From Panorpa germanica (Eukaryota > Arthropoda > Insecta > Mecoptera > Panorpidae): 64,000 bases of DNA. The position numbers and the translations under genes were made by a program. The stretch's first letter is position 1, and every line of letters starts with the position of its first letter. The notes under the pieces are model-generated. The model made no database searches. It was not told the origin of the DNA and saw only the letters and a list, made by a program, of their open reading frames with translations. Below, in pieces: positions 14,731 through 27,264 of this stretch. The stretch lies in assembly GCA_963678705.1 (NCBI GenBank), contig OY783212.1, positions 11,098,001 through 11,162,000 of the forward strand, written 5' to 3'.

Positions 14731-14933
14731 TTAAGAAAAGAAATATACATTAAGAATATCGCGTGTTATAGACAAGGACAACAAATACGATGTAATGCGG
14801 AAAGACAGCAATCGCAAAGCATGTGAGGCCGCGGAAAAAACCGTGGATCCAAATTAGAATATATTATTATTATTATCATTATGTAAAACTATTAACACGC
14901 AATTCTATATCACTCGACTTGAATTGAAATGCT

Positions 14934-14956
14934 CTCTCTCTCTCTTTTTCTCTCAC
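14934..14956. repeat. (CT)n simple repeat
   Basis: A run of CTCTCTCTCTCT interrupted by TTTT. On the minus strand this is a GAGA tract, the type of site bound by Trl/GAF in flies; binding is inference. Confidence 0.85.
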
Positions 14957-15295
14957 ATATAATAATATTATCTCCACTGTCGTTCTATCTCGATAAATAT
15001 CATTTCTTTTTTTGTCATTTGCGAACACAGAAAATACATCTTTCTGTCATAGCCAATTAAGTGTCTACTAATTTTATGTTTTATTTTTTTCTATTACGTC
15101 TTGTTACAATATGGCTTCCATAGACGAAAGATGATATAGAAACTGATGAAAATACATTATAATAATCGGAGCTGGCTCAATACCAACATTAATTATATGA
15201 TCAGACACATGTGGCGTTGTCATCTTTCACACTAAAAGAAGACGCAAGTGTAAGAAAGTAAAAATACAAATAGTATATATTGTTGCCATGGCACA

Positions 15296-15400
15296 GTATC
15301 CGAGAGCATTAATGCTTGACGTTGAACTGCTGTGTTACCTGGTTCAATCACCAGATTATCGCTAAATTTTCTAGGTTTGGTTGTTATCCCTATTAATTTG
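15296..15400 (+). repeat. Dispersed repeat family B, copy 2
   Basis: Reads CCGAGAGCATTAATGCTTGA, then GAACTGCTGTGTTACCTGG, and later TTTCTAGGTTTGGTTGTTAT. It matches the 6310 copy block by block but carries an extra GGTTCAATCACCAG segment. That segment resembles a degenerate tRNA B box, which would fit a SINE, but no A box was found. A 96-codon minus-strand frame across it looks like chance. Confidence 0.5.
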
Positions 15401-15875
15401 ATTATGTGCTCATAATTATATATTTTATAAGGCAGTGGCGTAGTACACATACAAATACTGCCAATATTAAAGGATGTCGTTGGTGATAGCACTAAGAATC
15501 GAACATAGGCAGAAGTTGACAAGCTGAGAAAGATTATTTTATGACTCTACTAATATTTAGGTAGTTAACAAAAGTAATATTTTTAGTAGTAACACATATG
15601 TAACTATGTTTTAAAAGTGTAGTTTTTTTAACTATGAAACATATTTGATTTAGCATTGAAGATAACATGAACTGCACCAATAACTAGCAAGTGAATGAAT
15701 AGTACTTTTGATACATATTCTTCACAAAAAAGAAAATAAATTTAATATAATTTTACTTCTCTCAAATTAATATCTTTAAATGTAAGACAAGCTAAAAAAA
15801 ACATGATCCTATTATTGTTTTTGTACCATTAAATAAAAAATAAAATATTCTATTTGAACGCATAATGATTTACGC

Positions 15876-15959
15876 CACCTGTCCACCTGTCGTCGTCCCG
15901 GTGGCTGGTGGCTTCATTGCATTGTGATACAGATGTAGCTGTAGCAAAGTTCACAGGTG
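15876..15959. promoter_or_regulatory. Cluster of three CAGGTG/CACCTG E-boxes
   Basis: CACCTG at 15876-15881 and 15884-15889 and CAGGTG at 15954-15959, in a locally GC-rich patch with a GCCACC/GGTGGC stem. This E-box form is used by Snail/Zfh1-type zinc fingers and some bHLH factors. It is a possible intronic enhancer; function is inferred. Confidence 0.3.
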
Positions 15960-17023
15960 AACGTACCGTGAACAAATACAACAGGAAGGTAAAAAATGTT
16001 ATTGTAAAAAAGCCATAGAACAAAAAAATGTTATGTATAAAAATAAATGTAATTTGTTATGCCTATTCATCTGTAAAAAATAAAAATCAGTAAAGTATAA
16101 ACTGGAGGAAAAAGATTATATTCCAGTAATTTACCGCGTTTATTACATATTATTGAGAATTTGTAGAAATGTTACCTAATTGTAAATGTAGATGGTATCT
16201 AATGAAGAATAAGAATAATAATAAGAAATATGATTGTATAATATCAATTCAATTCATTTGAAATGTTTAAAACAGAATGAAATGTAATTATTTTGAGCTC
16301 AAAAAATATCAAATACATTTTGCTATTTCTTGTAATAAATAAAGTATTATGTATCAATGAGCTTTACTCTAAAGAATTATTTATGATAAATAAAAAAAAT
16401 ATATTTAAAACTCAGGTTTATTTACGTAAAAAGTTTGATAAAAGTAATATATTATATATAACATATATTTTGTATGTATTTTATATAACATAAAACTTAT
16501 GTGTACTATTCTTAGAAAATACAAAACAATATAATATGATACAAAAGGATATGTTACATTCATGTATTATTTAATTTATATAAGATCTAAAGTAATATTT
16601 AATCTAAATGGGGTCTTATTTTATTATTTTGCAGTTCTTCTAAGAGTTTTTAATTCTGTAAAACGACTTCTTAAGTTTTTATAATCCTTAAAGGTATATT
16701 AATGTGCAAAAAGGTATATTTAATTTTCCAAATACAGGAAAATAGATCACAAATACACATAATAAATTACTTGACCAATTTATCGCATTGGAATTCATAA
16801 TAAAATAATTTACCCTATTGGAAACTATAACATATACAACCAAATTTATTATAAAATATATTATATTTCCAGTCTTGTTCAAAATCCCACATAAAATAAA
16901 ATCAGTTTTGACTTAATTTAAAGCATATAAATTGTCTAACACAGTCATAATGACAAACTTCTTCCTTCAAAGATTCCGTAAATCTAAATAGCTTATAAAG
17001 AAGTTAATATAAACGGTGCGGTG

Positions 17024-17066
17024 GCTACGAGCTCTACTTTACGCGAAAGTAGAATATAAGCGTAGC
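17024..17066. other. Two-tier hairpin
   Basis: An inner perfect 8-base stem (TCTACTTT 17033-17040 and AAAGTAGA 17046-17053, loop ACGCG) sits inside an outer 6-base stem (GCTACG 17024-17029 and CGTAGC 17061-17066). It is compact for AT-rich DNA, but the stem is too short to call a miRNA. Confidence 0.5.
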
Positions 17067-18066
17067 TATTTATGTTAAATAATTCAAACACAAAAACAAA
17101 GTCAAGTAAACTCAAACGGTATTGGAGCGAGAAAATCATCAATAAGACATTTTCCCTTGAAGTAAAACCTTTCATGTTAAGGAAAAAGAAGAAATCTTTT
17201 ATATTTCATCTATCGTTTCTTACGTTGGTAGTCGTTGTACAAGGAACACAATTGAAAGATATTAGTTATACAAAGTAAATCATTTACTACGATCCACTAC
17301 TCCGATCAAGGAGGGCGCTATGAAGATATGTACGGGTAAGATTCTGATATTAGAATCTGAAACAATCGGAAAAACACGGAGCGTTGGTTGAAGTCAATTC
17401 ACGTTTAATTTAATATGTATAAGTATATGTATATCGCAAAGAGTGAATTAAATCCTTGGTATAGAATAACGTTTATTTCTGGTTAAAGACAACACTTAAA
17501 TAATTCTTCACACGAACACCTAGTTTTAGTTTGACAAAACAATTTTTATTCTTCACAGCATGTACCAAATCCATCCAATGTGTCCATTCTACGAGATTCT
17601 ATAATTAAATAGTATCCTACAAATACTGCAGAACAATTACATGTGTGTCGTTAATAATTTAATGTTATTTTATCTTAATTTATTTTATCCTTTTAATTTT
17701 CGAGTCATTATGCGAGAACTTGAACGAGAACGAGAATTATGTTATTTGTTAGCCTTTTCTACATTACATATTAAATTAACATAGTTAGGCATCAAAGGAG
17801 CATAATTGTATCCATATTATTGAAATTGTCAAAATGAATATGAATGAATGTCACATTATCGTCTTCAATGATCCTCCTCATTGAAATACACGTAAAGCTG
17901 GCCAATGTAGCTGTAATATTCTCTAAAAAGGTAAAGTGTCAAAACGTGAAAGGTGCAAATGTACATCAATTGATGAATTTAGGTGTAGAAATAATCGAAC
18001 CTTCTGAATTCCTTATCAATTCATTTTACAATTTTTGTACCATAAAGGGATAGTACCCAATGAAGC

Positions 18067-18339
18067 CTAAATTGCACTGCTAGAGATATCTATACCATCA
18101 GATAGAAAAGATACAAAAATTCCTCTATCGAAATAACATTGTGATTGGAACATTATTGTAACAAAGTCAGTGAAGTGCAAAGTGGAAAAAGAGAAAGATA
18201 CGCCTTGAGTTTCCTCGGCTTGGTTTAGCTTCTGTACCACAGTAGATGCAAAGACTTCCAATAACTGAACGTCCTCTTTTCTAAAGCCAACAAGGGCTAC
18301 AGCATCACCACAAGGGGTAAGACGGAAAATGAGAACCAT
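18067..18339 (-). pseudogene. LINE reverse transcriptase palm fragment (decayed, Jockey/R1-like)
   Basis: The minus-strand frame contains, in the order expected of a non-LTR reverse transcriptase, GDAVALVGFRKEDVQLLE (in place of YADD-ALV), then QGVSFSFS and DFVTIMF (in place of GL-FSP-KT--V) and FLSDGIDIS (in place of -L-LDG--I). The catalytic ADD appears lost (GDA). The frame stops at 18067 and no clear continuation was found on either side. The motif order supports the call; the clade is a guess. Confidence 0.5.
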
Positions 18340-21300
18340 AGAACATAGCTAGGACTACACACTACCACCATCAAGTAGGCAAAGCGACTTCCTTTGATCC
18401 CATAAAGAGAGAACAACATCTATTCAACATCTCCATATATCCATCCCCTGTCCCTGCTGAATTCCCATCACATCACTTCTTTCTTTCTTTCTTCCCTAGA
18501 AAACCTAAGGATGGCGGCTGTGACATTTTTGAATGTTAAAGAATGTTACAAAAGTTTAATTAAAAACATAAATTTTATTTATACTTACATTTAAAAATAT
18601 GATTATGAGATTGGACACGGAAAAAACGAGGTGAGATTAAATCTAAGGGAAATAATATTCTCAAGAAAACTGAAGGGTTGATGAAAATGTTACTCCAAGC
18701 TGAGTTAAATTTACTTTGTTACATTATAATTAAATGTAAATGGAGTTAATGAGAGTAAAATATTCTTGGTATAATAATAGTATAAGAAATATTGCAAAAA
18801 AATATAAGCTTAAGGTAATATTAGGTATTTTAAAAGATTTAACTTTGCAAAAATTAGCTTAAAAGCACTGTGTTGTAAATACTAATTAAAAATGATTTAT
18901 ATGATATGATAAATCTAGATTTCAGGTTCTTGTTGAAGCATTCTTTCTCACATTTGTGCTTTAATTTAAGTTCAGTTAATTTAGTTGGTGCGTATGCATC
19001 GTTAGTAATATAAATTTTGACAGTTCGACAAAATTGTATGTGAAATAATTAAAATTGCTATTTTTAATAACAATTATAGTAATAGAAATTGTTTTCACTT
19101 CTATATTTTTCAAAAACTGACATTAAACTTCTTTTAAAAGTAAATTCTACTGCATTTTAACAGATTGTCACATTTCGGAGGTTATAATATAATACAGTTT
19201 TTCTTAATTTAATATTTTTAATTTAAGACATTGGACCTTATAAGGTTCTAAAAAAAACGAAGAAAACCTAAAAAATAAGTTTAATTAAAAATGGTACTGT
19301 GAATGACTACGCGTATTGCCATACGCTAAACAATTTAAATTATATACAAAATTAAATTAAAGCAGTGAGTGGGAATGACACTTAAGTCGAAAACATTTAC
19401 TAAAACTATATTTAAACAGTAATTTTAAAAAAATCATCTTTTTAATGTTTTCAAGATGGCGTAATTCCTTAGCCAACTTCCGTATGTTACAATATTCATA
19501 TGTAACATTAAAGCTCTTGCTAATTCACCTACATGCGAATATACTATTAAACTCACACAATTATGCTAAGTATGTAATAACAATTAATATGCAGCGTTAA
19601 TTTATTCGACACCTTTCAATATTTTTGATTTTATGAATAAATTAAGCAAAACTCGGAAACGTTGTTAAAGGCGTCCGTACGGCAGGGTCGGATAACGCCT
19701 TAAGCTACAAGTAGACGGGTGCACTCAGTCATTCAACTTCACGAATTGAAATGGTAGTGTGTGTAGATATATGTATAGATTTGTATGTATGTACTAAGTA
19801 TGTTTGTGTATGTATATGTACCAGTGTTTATTACAGAAACCTTGAGGAGAAAACCTCAAAGGAAATTTTCAAATGCAGGAAAATGTAAAGAGTAACATGT
19901 ATAAAAGATGATAAGTGGACTGTATAAGAATTTTTCCTCTAAAGATTCTGGCTATTTGAGAGTATGATGATAATGACGACATCATTGAAAATTCTATTGA
20001 CTTTGCTTGTATAAAATTATTTCTACCTAAATAAAAAGTTGCAATATGTAAACAAGTTGTAAAAATTTGGTGAAAGTATAAAAAAAATTATTCTTTTATA
20101 TTTTCTTATTAAAAAAAAGTCATTTTAAATTGTTTAAATATTTATCAAAATACAGTGAAAGTTTCGAAATGAAAAGGGAATTTAAAAATCCGTGATTTTT
20201 TAGCGTCTTACACCATGCTCCGCTCGTAAGCTGATATGTCTTTATTATTCTTAAGAGTTGTTAAAACTTGGCTTTACGTACATCAATTGGAGTGTTATAC
20301 AACAAAATTTCTGCTGTCTCGAGAATTCAAATTAATCGAGATCAATAAATTCGAATTCAAATACATTGAACGTAAGGTGTCTTTCTTTTTTAAAGCTTTA
20401 ATTTAAAATTATATTGTAATAAATGTCACATCAAATAAACTTTAAAATAACATTTGTGTTTACTCAACGAGCTCAAGCAGCTCAGGGCATCTCAGGTGTT
20501 GGTACATTTCGGAATTGGCTTGTACAAACTTTACTTTTAGTCTTTAGATCCATAATGACGCAAGAATATATCAACCAAAGAAAGTAAACATCAATTTCTT
20601 GTGTCTCTTTATAGATTCTCCCTTACCGCAAAGATCGAAAGTTGAAAGGAGAAGTTAGACCAGACCAAACCAAACCATCATTATATTGATATTTTAAAAC
20701 CTTGTCTGTATAACTTTAAGGGTGTTTTACTACCAAATGTTTTCTTAAAGGGTGAATTTCAGTGGTTTCTCTGGATTTAATATTTCCCTATCTATCTGTT
20801 TTATATTGGTTGCGCTAAAGAAAGGTCACAAAAAGCTTCTTCTTCTTCTTGTTGGTTGGCCAATCGGGAAAACTGCTGCTAAGAAGTTTTGCAAATATTC
20901 CAGGTCGATGGTTACGTAAGTTATTGGACTGGCAACATTACTTTTTCTTCTTCTTTTATATGTGTAAGTTATACGTATATGGATTATACGTAAACATATT
21001 GATATATTTTAATAAACATACTCGTATATCTTGAAGTATACAAACATGTATTCAGGGAAATTATATCCCGAATAATATTTATTAGGAATTGATAAAAAAT
21101 ATGATTAGATTGCTCAACTGTTCAGGTATCTGTATTGTTAAGCTTTTAATATATGCCAAATGGGAACTAGAAGAGGGGTTTAGGATTGGTGTGCTTTTCT
21201 GGAATCACAAAACTCAACGTTATAACTTTATCAATTTTTTAGAATTCTGACTTATAAAGTTAAGAGCTTGGCTCAAACTTTCTTCTACTTTTTCTATGGC

Positions 21301-24300
21301 GTTAATCTCGAAATTATGTTTTTTGAAACGTTACGTTTTTATAAAAAAACGTTAAATTTGTTTTATTTCTGACGAACCCTGATGATGTTATGATGGTGAC
21401 CTCCGAGCAAACATGTTCTAAGGAACAGCTTACATTTCCACACTTTTGTTGATATTTTTAAATTATTTCTTATATAAATGAATATACTTGAAGGTTGCGT
21501 CAAGAGAGTGCTAGGGTGGGCTAACCCATTAAACAGATATTTCTGAGAAATTGAGAATTAAGAAAATGCGGGAAGAAAAAAGAATTTTTCTAAAGACTAG
21601 AACATAGAAGAAATGTTTCACTGATATTCATATGTAAGTACAATTATAAATATTTGAATAAAGTAAGCAATATATACACAAAATTGAAACAATAGCAATA
21701 AAACAAACAATATCCCGCCCCCATTTTGAATTTTAGTACGCATACAAATCGTAATTGAATATAAATAGGAATTTATATTAGAACATTCAAAACACGTTGT
21801 AATATAATCATTTCCACGTGTATTTTTCCTTTTCTTTTTTTTTATAATATTACTTTTTTTTCCTTATTGTATCCTTTCATAGGAAGGACATAACACGTAT
21901 GTAGTATACCCTTTGAACTATACTGTTACCACCTCTAGATATCACTAGGAAAGACACCTAGAGTCCCTTGAGAGAGCACCAAAGCAATAACGCTGCCTCC
22001 AGCTTCATCTCCTACTTGCTCCATATGTAAGACTCATGTTTATTCATTGTGGTTTGTTGGATATAAGGTGATTCGGTTAAGTCACCATGGGCGTAGGAAT
22101 ACAGGGACCAGGAATTTACTCATTATCTTGTCAAGGTGGAACTTCGTTTACTTTGATTTCTGTTTTTTCAGATAACCGAACAAATTTAACCCAAAAAATG
22201 GGGTTGTAATACTAGTTTTGTCAAAGACTAATGATAGTTAACTAACTGAAAAAGTAACCGAGATATTTTGCTTGGTTAAGCTACAGTTATATTCGATTTA
22301 AATAAAAATGAGAGCTGAGAATTAAAAATGTCAATACCATAAAGGTTGATAAAAAACCTCAGTCAACTGCTTTAATTTAAGTGTTTTCCAAATGTATATT
22401 ACTGGAACTATATTCATATATAATATAAGAATGTAATCCAGCACATATACAACGCTTGTAGCTAAAAATATTGTACTTAGTCTGAAAAAATATGACCACA
22501 TAATCTTCATTCTTTTCCAATTGGATTAAAAGAATCTACTAGAGAACTCCTATCCTAAACCAGTCTGTATATGGATGTATTTTTTAAACTGCTCTTATAA
22601 CCTGAAGAGTTGTTTCATTTCGATTACGTAGCGTACATTATTTATCAAATATCATTTACTAGAAATATTTCTTGACAAGTATGAATAGCATATTATATTT
22701 AAACTTAATATTGTTAAAACTTGCACTGTTTAAAATGTTTTTAAATTTATATTAATGGACAAATTCATAATAAATTTAAAAATCGGGCTATAAACTTTTT
22801 TTAAGATAAGTTATCTTAATTTTTTGTTTGTATTTATTAAAATTAATACGATTTTACAAAACAATTGTATTGAAATGTTAAATTGTATTAAAATTATAAA
22901 TAATACCAAGTTAAAGCCTGAAGATGTCCTCGAACACACCCAAGTTTATAGAAATCTACGCCAATGGTCAAGTGGCATGAAGAAGCAGTCCCATAACAGT
23001 CAGATGAGACTTCTAGCTGTAGGTAAACATTCCCGTAGGTGCACGTGTCTGAGAGTTTGGGGGTAAAAACACCTCCTACATTCCCCTCATCCTCATACCG
23101 TAACCCTAAAGTGCCACTGCCCCATAAGGTTGTGCAAACATGACATTTCTCATGAGGTAATTAATCAATGAACATAGATGAGAGAAGAGGAAGTTATGCT
23201 AATACGTAATGTGACACGTAAAGAAAATCTATAAAGGAGCAATTTACTCCTTGCTGTGTTGTGTGTTTTATTGAAAGGATCTTTTAGTAATTTATGTACA
23301 TACATATTGTTCTACGATATTTTGTTTAGAGATTTACAAATTGTTAGTCATTAATCAATGTAATCACTTTACATATGTGGTAAACAAAATGCAGTATATG
23401 TAAACTATCTAATAAACTTATAAGGTAGTATTTAAACTTATACGCAGTAAATTGGTGTTAAAACGTATCTACTAAAAAATTGTAAAGAACCATTTGGCAA
23501 ACGCCAAATAAAAATAATGCTGTTAATTACCTTTACCTAAAATAAATGGCAATTTCTGTTTGTCATATAAAGGAATAATTTAATGCCCGCTCAACAAAAT
23601 AAGCACATAATTTATTTTAAATATATGTATGTTATACATATATACATTTTAATTCAGTATATTAATTATACACATGCTCACTCCTAAAGCAAGAATCTTG
23701 TAGACTAGAACATGTTCAATCAAGAATCAAGAAAGAGATAGCAATAGTATTCATTCTCTTTCACACTAATAGCTCCATTCCTTCTTTATCTTTAATATGC
23801 ATGAATGAATTTCTACTTGAGTTAAAGGTATGATAATAGACCTAAACCTTTTGTTTCACTTTTACATGCCCTAATGCCCTGCTATACCAAAAGTGAACAT
23901 TTCAAATAAGTTAGACACAAATATAACTTCAACAACAAACCACACATAAATTTCAAGCATGTACATCCCTTAAAATCTACATTATAGTGGGTTTCAACAC
24001 TTCATCAGACTGTATTATTAAGGGTGCTTACGTTTACCATGTTGTAATTCAATGTAAGTTAAATATTGACTTGGCAATGAAACAAAATGTTTTATTTCTA
24101 TAAAATTGTTTGATGCTGTTTCCTATCACATCTTAGACCTCGAAATATGGTGTTATTACAGTTTTTAAAGTGTGGAGGACAAATAATATTCTTGAAATGT
24201 AAAAATAACTAGAAAATGTTTACAGTGTATATAATATAATTTTAATAAATAATAACTAAATTGAAAATGTGTCAAAATGTACAAAATTAATCAATTTTAT

Positions 24301-26275
24301 ATTTTTCGTTCGTATATCAATGGATTGTAATGAAATTAAAATCTGTGATGGAAATATTCGTTAGTTGTAAAAGCACATATTACAATTATCTGGAGCACAA
24401 TCAATGTCACATTTTTATTTGAAATAAACGCATGTAACTGAATGCATTGTATAGTGTACACTGTTAAATGAAAACTAAGATAAAAATACATTCACAGTGT
24501 TTTTATCTCATGATACTTGCTTAGTAGTTAATGATTATCTTTTTACGCAATTTTTTATCGATAAGAATGTACTCTAGACAATCGCTCTTTAATTTTATTA
24601 ATATATTGACAATGAAACAAAATCCAGCAAAATTGTCGTGGTGTAATAAATAAAGTATTATTCCCACTTATTGTCTTAGTTTTATTTCTTATTTACGGGA
24701 ATAGTATAACATATTATAATATGTGTAATATGTTTTTATTGTATATATTTTAGTTTTAGAAGTATGTAAACTCCAAACTATGTAAAACCAGATAGTACAG
24801 TGTACTTCTTTATCGACGGATTAAATAATCTACAGTATGTTACTTTAATTACTTTTCGGTTTGTGAACAATAAAGACTTAAATATAATTATATTAGAATA
24901 ACAAATATAAAGGTAGCATAAAGTAAACAAACAAATGTATTACAATAAAAATAAATACAAAATTGTGAAGTTACAAATGCGATAATATTTTTCACAAAAG
25001 TATATTTATTTGAAAAGATAATAAATAAAAAACGTCTATTATAAAATAAGCTTTTATTTATTGAAAATGATTTTGAAATAAAATAGTTAATTTAATTTAC
25101 AAAAAAAACATTTTCTTTTTATAAAAAATAAAAACTTTTATAGAAAATACGATTTTGTATTTATTATCTGGTATTCTATTTTATATGTCCTTGTTAGAGA
25201 AGAATGGAATTCGGGAATTTGTTACAATTTGTTAACTCCATCTCGACCAGACACCATCACGGACCCGACTCTAAACCCAGGCAAGGTTTCTTGTAAAATT
25301 TTCCTACTACCTCAAGCGAGCATCCGAGGAAACTCGAGAACTATCGAACGATGGCTTGTTTAGCTCCAAAATTGGGCAAGGAACAGGAGAAACAATTTTG
25401 CGATCGCAGCAATTACATCGATTTTAAGTAATAACTTCACTAATCGATGGTATTTTAATATTCAATTGTTTTAGTATGTATTAGTCAATGCTTATTATTA
25501 ACAGTGTAAACATATACATTTACAGGGAAAGAGAAATAAATGCAATTGACAGAACAAAAGTAGTCCGGTAACTGGAAATTTTACAAAATTTTAAACAAAC
25601 ATTTTAATCTTGATAATGAACCTTGATAAATACACTCTCCCCCTCTCCTCTTTTACAAATACAATTGCAACAAATGAATGAATTATAAATCACAATTAAA
25701 TATGTATAACTACTATTCAGTATATAATACAGTACACTGTAAAATAATGATAGACATTAAATAAATAATGTAATCAATACGTATAGATGACACCTATTAA
25801 TATGCAGACAACAGTGTGTTAGTTAGTATTGTCCAAAGTATGGGCCTTGATAATTATAATGTTTAGAATGGTGGGGGTAACAGTGAATATAAATGGGTGG
25901 TGGGAGATGGGAGTGTAGTTGGGTGGAAAAGTGGGAGGAGTTATAGAGAACTAACGTGTCACAGAAGTAGGTGTGGTAGGAAAATGTTATAGTCTCTGTA
26001 GAGATGCGATTCCCACCCATAAATTGTGCGTGTCGGATATTTGCGTATTAGAGATATCAATCAATTAAGTTCTACATTTATCTTTAAAGGTTTTAAAAGC
26101 TTTACAAAGTTCAGGAGTTCAAAGAGTTAAGGACGTGGTCAGACTATAGCTTTGTCGGTAGAATATTCTTACTTTTTGTACAATTATAAAGGAAAATATT
26201 ATGTAATCATCTAGAAAATGTTGCGATTGACCTTTTCGTACTCGAGATAAATTTAATCAATTTTCAAATAGAGTG
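18340..26275. other. Intronic AT-rich sequence, mostly featureless
   Basis: Apart from the G-rich tract, nothing is firmly assigned. A patch at 21940-22040 has a 29-codon minus-strand frame (MEQVGDEAGGSVIALVLS at its start) that faintly recalls an esterase serine-elbow region. The match is too short to call. Confidence 0.5.
25867..25945 (+). other. G-rich tract with possible G-quadruplex
   Basis: The + strand carries many GG and GGG runs (GTGGGGGTAAC at about 25871, then GGGTGGTGGGAGATGGGAGT from 25895, then GGGTGG and GTGGGAGG). Four GGG runs in 25895-25923 have loops of 4, 4 and 9 bases, borderline for a quadruplex. Confidence 0.45.
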
Positions 26276-26762
26276 AGATCCCAAAGCCGGCACTTATTTT
26301 CTGATGAACAAAATGTGTCAGATTGAGTAGTGTTAGTATGTATATAGTGTTAGTACTTGGATCGGTCGGAAAACAGTTGTCTCGCTAACATATATTAAAA
26401 TGGATCATCAGAAAATAAGTAAGTTTAGCTAATTTTTTTTGTCAGCTTTAAAGCGTCTGCAAGGTAATACAAGGTATTACGAGACAACTGTTACGAGAAA
26501 ACGTTTTACAAGAGGACAGATTGATCCAAAGGGCCAGGCATCCCCCAGACCCAATTTTAATTCCGCTACGAGTAGGAGCGAGAGGGCATTATCCGTGCGC
26601 ATGAGAGTGATTGAGACATAAACCTCGATTACATGATACCTGGAAAATGGCCGCCTGGTCAAGTTAGCAGGTACGCATACGATCATTGTACATACTAACA
26701 CTACTTAATCTTACACATTTTGTTCATCAGAAAATAAGTGATGTCTGCTGGTCCTGGGATCT
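26276..26762. mobile_element. Fold-back element with 52-base terminal inverted repeats
   Basis: Positions 26291-26342 and 26689-26740 are inverted copies differing at only two of 52 bases (starting CACTTATTTTCTGATGAACA). A further copy of the arm tip (CATCAGAAAATAAGT) sits inside at 26406-26420, making a second, smaller fold-back. Another internal inverted pair is AACAGTTGTCTCG near 26371-26385 and its complement near 26480-26492. Weaker outer homology (AGATCCCA at 26276, TGGGATCT at 26755) extends the ends. The interior is GC-richer than its surroundings and has no transposase. No target duplication is obvious, so the superfamily is unassigned. Confidence 0.85.
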
Positions 26763-27227
26763 TGGACTAAAACCATTTACATACAATGAGGCAATGAGAG
26801 TGATTAAGTACATGAGAACATACATACATCATATGGCAAATACCTCTTCTAATTTATGAATTTATTTAGACATTTATAGATGAACATAAAAATACAAATA
26901 AATGATAAATGTATAAAAGTAAATATTCCGTCACAGATGTTACATCTTAAAAGCAAAATTACACATAAACTAAATCTATATCTGTGGGTACTTAAACTGT
27001 TAAGAAGACATTTCACATACACATCGCATAATAAAATTTACCCTAAAGAATGTATAAATGTGTGGTCGTGGCATAACGCAGTCGTCATCGTTTAAATGTA
27101 GAACGTAAAACCACAAAGCGGTTGAAATAAACAGAATATTTTTTAACGTCTACTTGTAAAAATAATAGAGACATTTACATTTAAAAACACTCAACAAAAA
27201 ACGCATGAACTACTTTCATTTGATGTA

Positions 27228-27264
27228 TCCAACCCAACCCAACACAACCCCACTACCCAACCCA
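27228..27264. repeat. (CCCAA)n imperfect tandem repeat
   Basis: CCAACCCAACCCAACACAAC, then CCCACTACCCAACCCAA. It is not the insect telomere repeat (TTAGG). Confidence 0.6.

Noticed and set aside
15340..15356. tRNA gene suggested by GGTTCAATCACC
   Set aside because: No A box, no cloverleaf and no acceptor stem around it; only a B-box resemblance.
15232..15522. 96-codon minus-strand frame as a gene
   Set aside because: It covers a dispersed repeat shared with 6310-6395 and has no domain or coding-like composition.
20423..20587. 54-codon + strand frame starting MSHQINFK
   Set aside because: Reasonable ATG context but no domain, no splice support and ordinary AT-rich codons; likely chance.
26439..26701. 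Overlapping frames of 60 and 74 codons as genes
   Set aside because: Both lie wholly inside the fold-back element at 26276-26762 and have no transposase or other domain.
27228..27264. Telomere-like repeat
   Set aside because: Units are CCCAA/CCCAAC, not the insect TTAGG, and the tract is short and imperfect.
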